Shown one piece after another: positions 57,566 to 64,000 of a DNA stretch of 64,000 bases. The notes beneath the pieces are model-generated. The model had not been told where the DNA came from, ran no database searches, and saw only the letters and a program-made list of their open reading frames with translations. Position numbers and translations under genes: made by a program. Each line of letters opens with the position of its first letter. The stretch's first letter is position 1. This stretch comes from Romanomermis culicivorax (lineage: Eukaryota; Nematoda; Enoplea; Mermithida; Mermithidae): contig CAWUHX010000039.1 of the NCBI GenBank assembly GCA_963922205.1, forward strand, positions 1,178,001-1,242,000. Reading direction: 5' to 3'.

Positions 57566-59106
57566 ATGACTGAAAAGCTCACTCGTATACCACTGTATTT
57601 TGTGGCAAGGATTATTTGTCTACACAAATTAGGCGTTTCGGTGCCTAGTACAAGACTTATTCTGGCGAAGGAGCACTGTTGTATTTCTGGGGCTATTCGC
57701 CTATTCATAAAAAGGTTTCAAGCCGTAGGTCACTTATATGACTTGAAGAGAAGTTGAAGAAAATCGAAGGTTCCAAACGTCACTAAAAAACTAATTGATC
57801 GACTTATGTATTCAAATAATGAATTTATTGCAAAGGACTTAGTCACAATTTTGAAACGGATGCATAATATTACACTTGATTGTTCAACTGTTCGTCGGAT
57901 TAGGAGAGAACTAGGTACAGAAGTCCACAGAATAATAATCTAATTTACACGCATAGAGTAGAAAATAGAAAAAATCTAAGACATTACATGCTTTTCAATC
58001 TCAAAATTTACAAGCATTCTCAGAAAGCAGACTCTAGTCTGTAATTGCACTAGAGTATACACACATGTTGCTCTGTAATATGTCATTTTTTCTGATATTT
58101 CTTCTTTGTTTTTCAACATTTGAATATTAAAATAATTTGTAAACAATTTTTTTCTCATGATTTTTCCTATTCAATCTAAAAAATGTGTAGGTTGGGTACG
58201 TTCAACTGTTAAATATTTGTCAAATGGTTCGAGACGTGAACAAAGAAAAAAGGATACTATTCGGCAAACTGGTATTGGAAGAGAAAATCGATTTAGACAC
58301 CATCGTCTTCACTGATGAATGTACAGTTCAACTCGAAGCACATAGGAAAAAAGCATATAGAAAACAAGGGGAGGACAAGCTCATTATTTTGAGAAGCGTA
58401 GCCAAGCACCCTGTGAAAGTAAGTTATTTTTTTTAGTTAGGTGATTAAATTATCTGAGGATGAGAGATGGACCAGTGAACAAAAATACTTTTGGGTCAAA
58501 GAAGTTTACAGTAAGACACGTGAAAGATTTTTGAGTTATCGCATATTTTTACCATTTTCTATTCAACTATTCACTTCTTATAGCCACAATAGGCAAAATG
58601 CACAATATTCTTTTGTCAAGGTTCATGTTTGGGCTGGAATCAGCTCATTTGGCGCCACAAAAATTTGTATTTTTGATGGACGGGACCAGATGGATAGTGC
58701 AATTTTTTGCAATATTTTGACGAATTTCTATTTACCTTTTGTCAAAAAATTTCCGGCAGCCATTTTGCAAATGGACAATGCACCAATGCACACGAGCCCT
58801 TTTTCTTCGAGTTTTATGGAAGCAAACCACGTTCAGCGCTTATGTTTTTGGCCGCCAGAATCGCCTGATCTCAACCCTATTGAAAAAGTTTGGCATCAAC
58901 TCAAAGAACATTTGCGAGGGCACATAAAACCACGTAATTTAAGTGAACTTATCGCAGGCATTATGAATTTTTGGTGCACTCAAATGACAAAACAACAATG
59001 TATGACATACATCAAAGGCATACCACGGATCGCTAGAGCTGTATTAGCATACCACGGATCGATAGTTCATTTTCAGGTCAAAGACGCGTCTGGCGTAGAC
59101 GGTTAG
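57566..59106 (+). pseudogene. Tc1/mariner DD35E transposase with two introns and one in-frame stop
   Basis: ATG at 57566. Exons 57566-57922, 58191-58418 and 58621-59106 join in frame at phase-0 GT-AG introns of 268 and 202 bp, giving about 356 codons, a normal size. The N-terminus has helix-turn-helix-like sequence (VPNVTKKLIDRL, STVRRIRREL). The catalytic triad is Asp in VFTDEC, Asp in QMDNAPMHT and Glu in SPDLNPIEKVW, with 35 residues between the second and third. A TGA at 57755 interrupts exon 1 and probably came from CGA. The normal stop lies in the right TIR. The second intron removes a frame-shifting insertion between HPVK and VHVWAG, which supports splicing. Confidence 0.88.
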
Positions 59107-59121
59107 TTTCGCCTGGTAGTG
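59101..59121 (+). repeat. right terminal inverted repeat of the mariner
   Basis: GGTTAGTTTCGCCTGGTAGT then G, inverted relative to 55399-55419. It contains the transposase stop codon (TAG at 59104-59106). Confidence 0.9.
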
Positions 59122-59123
59122 TA

Positions 59124-60640
59124 TAGTAGCTGCTATACTATAACTGTAATAATACCATAGTCATGCGGTACTGTATAGGACGTTATCGAGAATCCTTACT
59201 TCAGCTGGCATAGCAAGTACTACAAGTTACAGTTCTTTCACTGTGTGCATCTTTTTGCCTCTCAATTTGGGGCTATGTTGAATCCTGCTTAAACAGTTGA
59301 CAACTGTGAACTCACTTCAAGATATTGATCAAACCAAATTGCTATGCAGGCTACCAGGCATAATTCGCTTTGTGCCAGGAGTTGAAACTATAGTCACACA
59401 GGAAGAGAAAGAAAGAGCTGGAATCAAGTTGATTTCATGTGAACAGAGTAAATTGGGTGAAAACATGCCGTTTTTACCTTTCTTTTCTTATTCCACTTTG
59501 GTTTAATCATAAATCTGTTGTTAGAAGAATCCTGATTATGATAGGAACTCTATCAGAAACAGATGAAAATTATTTTTTGAGACAAGCTGCAATGATCGTT
59601 TTTATCCCAATCCTAGTATAATTTTAGGTCACTTTTTTATGACACATTCTCGACTAAAAGTTTTGCGATATTTCGGCGAGGTCGGTTGATGATTTTCTAG
59701 GCCAAAAGAAGGAAGCCGTCGTATTGTCTTAGATTCGATCGAATATAAATAGTAAAACTTATCGAAATATGTATTCTAATTGATTATTGAATGTTGCGAA
59801 AATTGATGGAAAGCTCCGTGGAATATCAAAGTAGTATTTCAAATCTTGTAGAATATGGAAAAATCAGTTCTTGATTTTCAATGGAATTTCAGGAGCGAAT
59901 TGTTTTAAAGTTTTAATGAAAACTTTTTACACCGAAATTTATGCGATTGATCATTTTTTAAAGCTGATATCGAACTTCTCGGATGGAATTTTGATCTACC
60001 GGAACTTGATATCGAACGTGATATAGATGTAAACCACAGCAAAATGGTCAAAATTTGACAAAAACTCAAACTGTGGGTGGGCCTTTCATCTTGTTCAGAA
60101 AATTTTGCTGATCATTTTTCAGCTATGCCCAGTCCGTGGAAACAACTCCTGATAGCAGTGGACACTGCCGCAAATTGGCCGATTTTGACAGAAGATATGC
60201 GCATTTGGCGAAAATGAGATATTTAGCCTGAAGGTAGACATGATAAAAGCCGCGGGTAAACTGCGGATGATGGTGGCCACCGAATTTACCCTACCTTTAA
60301 AATTTTCCTTAGGCTTAGGCTTAGGTTACAGCGCTCTTCCAAATATTTCGGCGTGGCCACGGCCAAATGGTTCGGCGTGGCCACCGCCAATTTCGGCATG
60401 GCCACTGTCATCTGTAAAAACTCCAAAGCCGCGCCTGAGCTACTAAATAAATAATGATGATTATTAACGTTTTCGCGCCAGAAAAATTTGAGATTTGGAT
60501 TTTTACTCGATTTACTCGTAACTTAATCAAAAATATGCAAATTTGAAGAAAAAAATTGCCATAGGACACCCTGTTTCCAGTCAAAATATTCGCTTTTAGG
60601 GAAAACCATGATTACTGTAGCTTATGTTGATAGGTTAGGT
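59124..60640. other. U2 3'-flanking spacer and unassigned DNA, no gene
   Basis: 59124-59420 continues the U2 3' flank of copy H (conserved CAAATTGCTATGCAGGCTAC block). 59500-59600 is an inverted relative of 34990-35070. Beyond 59640 I recognise nothing except the TTAGGC run and GGCGTGGCCA-type repeats at 60348-60410. Confidence 0.5.
60309..60326 (+). repeat. interstitial TTAGGC telomere-type repeat
   Basis: TTAGGC TTAGGC TTAGGT: two perfect units and one variant. TTAGGC is the nematode telomere unit. Three units can arise by chance, so it is only weak taxonomic support. Confidence 0.5.
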
Positions 60641-60659
60641 TTTTTTACGGTAGCTTATC

Positions 60660-60773
60660 ATTGGAAATGATCTTGTGTTTATTTTATTGTGGCCGCAGTC
60701 ATATCTCGTCCCATTTGTCCGCCGAACCCTTCTTTAGGATCAAGTAAAGTACAGTAGTGAAACTGGTCGTTAC
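60660..60773 (+). repeat. diverged end of an LTR related to the 41158 element
   Basis: The plus strand ends CAAGTAAAGTAC...CTGGTCGTTACA directly before repeat Y. The element-strand end of the 41158/49549 LTR is CCAAGTAAAGTACC...CTGGTCGTTACA. The upstream part is similar but diverged and the start is not found, so it is a fragment in the opposite orientation. Confidence 0.6.
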
Positions 60774-60884
60774 ACGCTCACATACTCCCCTTCAAAAAGG
60801 AATCAAAGTTAACTTCTGTTAAATATCTTAGCTGCAACCCCGAGGTTGCGGCCATAACTTTTTCTGAATGATGACTCCATATTC

Positions 60885-61132
60885 TATAGTCTGTTTTTTT
60901 GAAATGATTTTGAATAGAGAAAGTGGAAAGCTAGAAATATTTAAGATTTTCACGATTTTGTGATAAACAATACGTTATAGACGAATGGAAATTAGTGGGC
61001 GTACTGGCCTAACCTTTAACAATTTTTCGAGTCAAAAATTTGACAGTAAGAACTTTACGTAAGCGATTTTGACGACGATATTGATTTGTGTCACTTTTAT
61101 ATTTGGAAGCATTTTATAAAAAACTGACTATA
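60885..61132. repeat. MITE with TATAGTC ends, in repeat Y
   Basis: TATAGTCTGTTTTTTTGAAA to AAAAACTGACTATA; copy of 40437-40683. Confidence 0.78.
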
Positions 61133-61785
61133 GCGCTCTGAATGGAAAATGAATTTTTTCTGCAATTTAGGAATATATAATGAATTCTGTCGACTAGATC
61201 GAGTAATGATGGAGGTGGATTGCCAAAAGACTCATCATAGCTTAAGATAGATTCATTGATTACTTAGTATGTGATGACGGCATCAAAGTTCAATCGACGA
61301 ACTTAAAGTCTCTGTAATTTTAGCTGCTATAACCGGTCATGATAAGACGAAGTTAGTATTGTCTTTGTGAATTTGCATTGAATATTTTCAATTATTCTGA
61401 ATATCACGTATTAGATGAGGATTCCAAACAACAGACGCATATTCCACGATTGGCCTAACATAGCAAGTAAAGGCCTTGATTTTTAAGTTTAAGGGCTTTT
61501 GAAAAAAAAGCTCTCTGTGTGAATCACAATCCATGGCGCTTTGGAAACTAGGTACCAGATCAGGATGCTGTATAATATCAAGAATGTTTTGCCCCACCAT
61601 TAAGAGCTCCTAATTTGAATAAAATTGTGATTAACAGTATTTCCATTTAAATATTCTGTTTTATTCCATAAAATACCGGGTATATTAAACTAACGAATAA
61701 TCAGGGTTATTTGTCTGCTAGCTGTAGAGCAAGATCATTTCAGTACCCTCAAAAAAGAACTTATATCCCATTGGAAACGCTCACT

Positions 61786-61915
61786 TCGGAATTCGCTCAA
61801 TTGAGAACTCGCCCACTTGGAAATACTTGAGAATTCGCTCAATTGGGAATCGCTCACATGAAAAATTCGCTCAGTTGGGAATTCGCTCTTCAGCTCAATT
61901 AGGAATCATGCACAT
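61786..61915. repeat. minisatellite in repeat Y
   Basis: Same GAATTCGCTCA units as 50636-50765. Confidence 0.7.
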
Positions 61916-62896
61916 GAAAATACCCCGACCCCTTGGCCATATACACACAATATCAAAAGTTGAGAACTCTTGAGTGTCCCACAATGGAAGAGATAGAAGT
62001 CTTTTTTCAATTTCCAAGTTCCACAGCGTTCTGAAATTAATTAAACCTATTCATTTCTCCTGTAGAATTTTTGTGTATAAACTGCACGTTTTGCCAGCTT
62101 TGAGTTTTTACGCAGACTCCGTAGTCATTACTGTGATGCGTATCTGCAATGAGAAAGTTTTATCATTGCATGCACCATTCGGCGTATTCCATACAAATTG
62201 CGATGATGCAAGAATACGCAAGCTTGCATCACTATTCATATTCATCATTATCGTCATCGTTATGATAGGCATATTTACAGTTTGGATATTTTTAGCGTCA
62301 AAACTAACCTTCTAGCGCCGCCATCGACCGGAATTCGGAAATCATACTTTTCTTCGTTTTTTCTGATCTTAAAGGAAAACATACCTGTACTGTTAGGTAC
62401 ATGGTTGGCCAAGTTGGGGGCCCCCAAGCCCCCCCCCTCAAGTATAGGTATGGTTTAGGAGAAATTCGGTCATCGAGAGACCAAAGATTTTTTTCGCACC
62501 CAAATTTCGGGCTGTGCAACCAAATTTTTTCTCCCAAGTTGCACAGTGCAACTTGAGGCCTGACTGCGATCTCAATTAGGTTATAGGGTGTTCTGTCCAG
62601 AGATGCATTGTTATGCGTTCTAAAATGGAAAAAAGTGAAAAATTTCCGGCACCGCGCGCCAGGTTTCAGTTCATTTATAATTTTCTATATTATTCTAGTG
62701 CGTGATTAAGAAAATTCATTCTAGTTACTGTTTATAGGTTCTAATTATCATCATATTAAGGATAAATGTTTGATCCTGTTTTGTTTTTTGACGAATTTGA
62801 TGAAAACTAACGTTTTTCTCGACAATTTTCCCAAAATTTTTTCGCGATCTTCATGAAAATTTTGAGTTTTGACTTTCATGTGATTCAAATATTTTG

Positions 62897-64000
62897 AGTG
62901 TAAGGCAATGCTAGAAATTTTTGCCGCTTGAAAGATCAAAGTTCTTAGTCGCTTGCCTAGAGTTTGAATTTTAGTTTGTCCGACTGAAAATTTACTAAAT
63001 TCACTGATAAATCAAACCTTCTGTCTGGGAAATAAAAGGTGAAAAGATTAATTTTCCAGCGTTCTACAATATTGAAATCCAGAAAAAATTTTGGGCGCTA
63101 CGCGCCGAACTAATTTTTCTAGTCTAGTCATATAAATCTTTTCATTTTGTCTCCAAAACTCGGAAAATTGGGTTTTAAATGCCTAAAACTGACGCGGATC
63201 GAATGAAATACAGGAAAACTAGTTTGCGATGGTTTTTCCAGTAAATTTAAGCCAATTTATCGATTTTAGAGTGAGCAACCAAAAATTTATTTGTGCAACC
63301 AAAATTTTTCCCCAAGTTGCACATTGCAACCTGGCTTGTGCCAAAAAACCAGTGTGCATTCCATCCTTGAGCGGTCCCCAAAATTTTTCGGAAAAACCCG
63401 GAAATTTTAACAAATTTCAAAAATTTTTCCGAAAAACGTAGGGTCCGTAGAAAAACGTAGAAAAACGTCCCTCCATTACAGGAATGTTGTTGGGCTGAGC
63501 GTTCTTAAGCTTATTTGAATAATCGTTCCTTATCCGAATTCCGAATATTGGCAGTGGCTAGATGGACTCGAGTCCATCTAGCCACTGCCTCGAATTTTCA
63601 CTTGAGAAGTCCAATGTCGTTACTTAATTAACATATCCTTCTCCGGACTCTAATCTCTAATCATGAATGATATTCAACATTTTTTCAAGAGTAATTGTGA
63701 TTCCAAACGATCCTTATTCTTTCGCTCTTGGTAATTGTAGATGAGCAAATTCAAATGAGAAACTATCCAAATTCATAGTTAATAATATCGGGAAATATTT
63801 TCAAATTTTCCGGTTGTTAGAGGCTCAATTTCGAAAAAGTTTCAAATTTTTCCCGACTTTCATTTGAGGTGCTGCTGTAAAAATTAGGATGTTATTTTGC
63901 ACTCATTTTCGTCTAAAATTTTGGAGTTTTCGGCTCTTCGCGCAGACCATAAAGGCGGATTCATACTTCATCCGGCGTCCGGCAAGTTATTTTTAGCTTC
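62897..64000. other. intergenic DNA, no gene
   Basis: AT-rich, with short chance ORFs only. A GGGCGCTACGCGCCG hairpin lies at about 63090 and a perfect palindrome at 63550. Confidence 0.5.
63550..63589. repeat. perfect 40-bp palindrome
   Basis: GGCAGTGGCTAGATGGACTC followed at once by its exact reverse complement, with no spacer; flanking bases do not pair. Confidence 0.95.

Larger units (their letters stand above)
55399..59121 (+). mobile_element. two-gene Tc1/mariner (DD35E) transposon, 3.7 kb
   Basis: Terminal inverted repeats CACTACCAGGYGAAACTAAC (55399 on, and reversed to 59121) are flanked by TA on both sides (55397-55398, 59122-59123). Inside, a transposase reads right from 57566 and a second gene reads left from 57414. 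The 151-bp region between the starts is a likely shared promoter. Typical Tc1/mariner elements are 1.3-2.4 kb with one gene. The remainder is intron, including a long T-rich tract. Confidence 0.9.
60774..62896. repeat. host repeat Y, uninterrupted paralogue of X
   Basis: Matches 40327-41157 then, without the LTR element, 50409-51010 and later blocks to 52747. It serves as the empty-site control for the LTR insertion and carries the same RT remnant (61600-61388), MITE and minisatellite. Confidence 0.88.

Noticed and set aside
59297..59506. 69-codon plus-strand frame after the mariner
   Set aside because: It spans the conserved U2 3'-flank block, which is broken in all frames in the other copies, so it is not coding.

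Overview
The window looks like AT-rich nuclear DNA from a nematode. The support is a nematode-style U2 snRNA gene, a short interstitial run of the nematode telomere unit TTAGGC (60309-60326), GT-AG introns of about 200-270 bp, and repeats carrying the GGCGC..GCGCC hairpin. This assignment is inferred; I could not search. I find no ordinary host protein-coding gene. Nearly everything is mobile DNA, its debris, and a U2 snRNA locus it has invaded.

Region 1 (1-36168) is a run of U2 snRNA units on the minus strand. One complete U2 gene remains (35964-36168). The other copies are split or partial: a 5' piece of about 40 nt, or a 3' piece of up to about 175 nt, each abutting a non-LTR retrotransposon. 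The breakpoint is always just after the branch-point-recognition segment (GUAGUAUC). The retrotransposons (called A-H here) have N-terminal C2H2 zinc fingers, a Ulp1-type cysteine protease, a reverse transcriptase, a zinc knuckle and a restriction-like endonuclease. This is the layout of NeSL/Utopia-like elements. They also carry a separate SGNH/GDSL-hydrolase-like ORF downstream of the RT ORF, preceded in every readable copy by a splice-acceptor-like AG. Copies B, C and D lack the RT. About 5.66 kb holding B, spacer and a solo LTR is tandemly duplicated almost without change (about 4206-15531). Copies F and G are near-identical and are separated by a 100-N gap across which the spacer orientation flips.

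Region 2 (36169-41157) is intergenic repeat DNA: two adjacent hAT-like non-autonomous elements (38229-39792) and copies of a roughly 250-bp TATAGTC-ended MITE.

Region 3 (41158-50408) is a young, apparently intact LTR retrotransposon of Ty3/gypsy type on the minus strand. Gag is followed by one long ORF in which an envelope-like membrane glycoprotein precedes protease, RT, RNase H and integrase. The order is therefore gag-env-pol rather than gag-pol-env. It is flanked by a 51-bp direct duplication of host sequence, and the uninterrupted host repeat is present at 60774-62896.

Region 4 (50409-64000) holds the other half of that host repeat, retrotransposon copy H on the plus strand with its U2 3' piece, and a 3.7-kb DD35E Tc1/mariner transposon (55399-59121). 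The mariner has two divergent genes: an intron-containing transposase and an antisense multi-exon passenger gene, each ending inside a terminal inverted repeat. The second copy of the host repeat and featureless DNA with a perfect 40-bp palindrome follow.

The items most likely to be new are the gag-env-pol LTR element, the two-gene mariner, and the U2-targeting retrotransposon with a downstream SGNH ORF.
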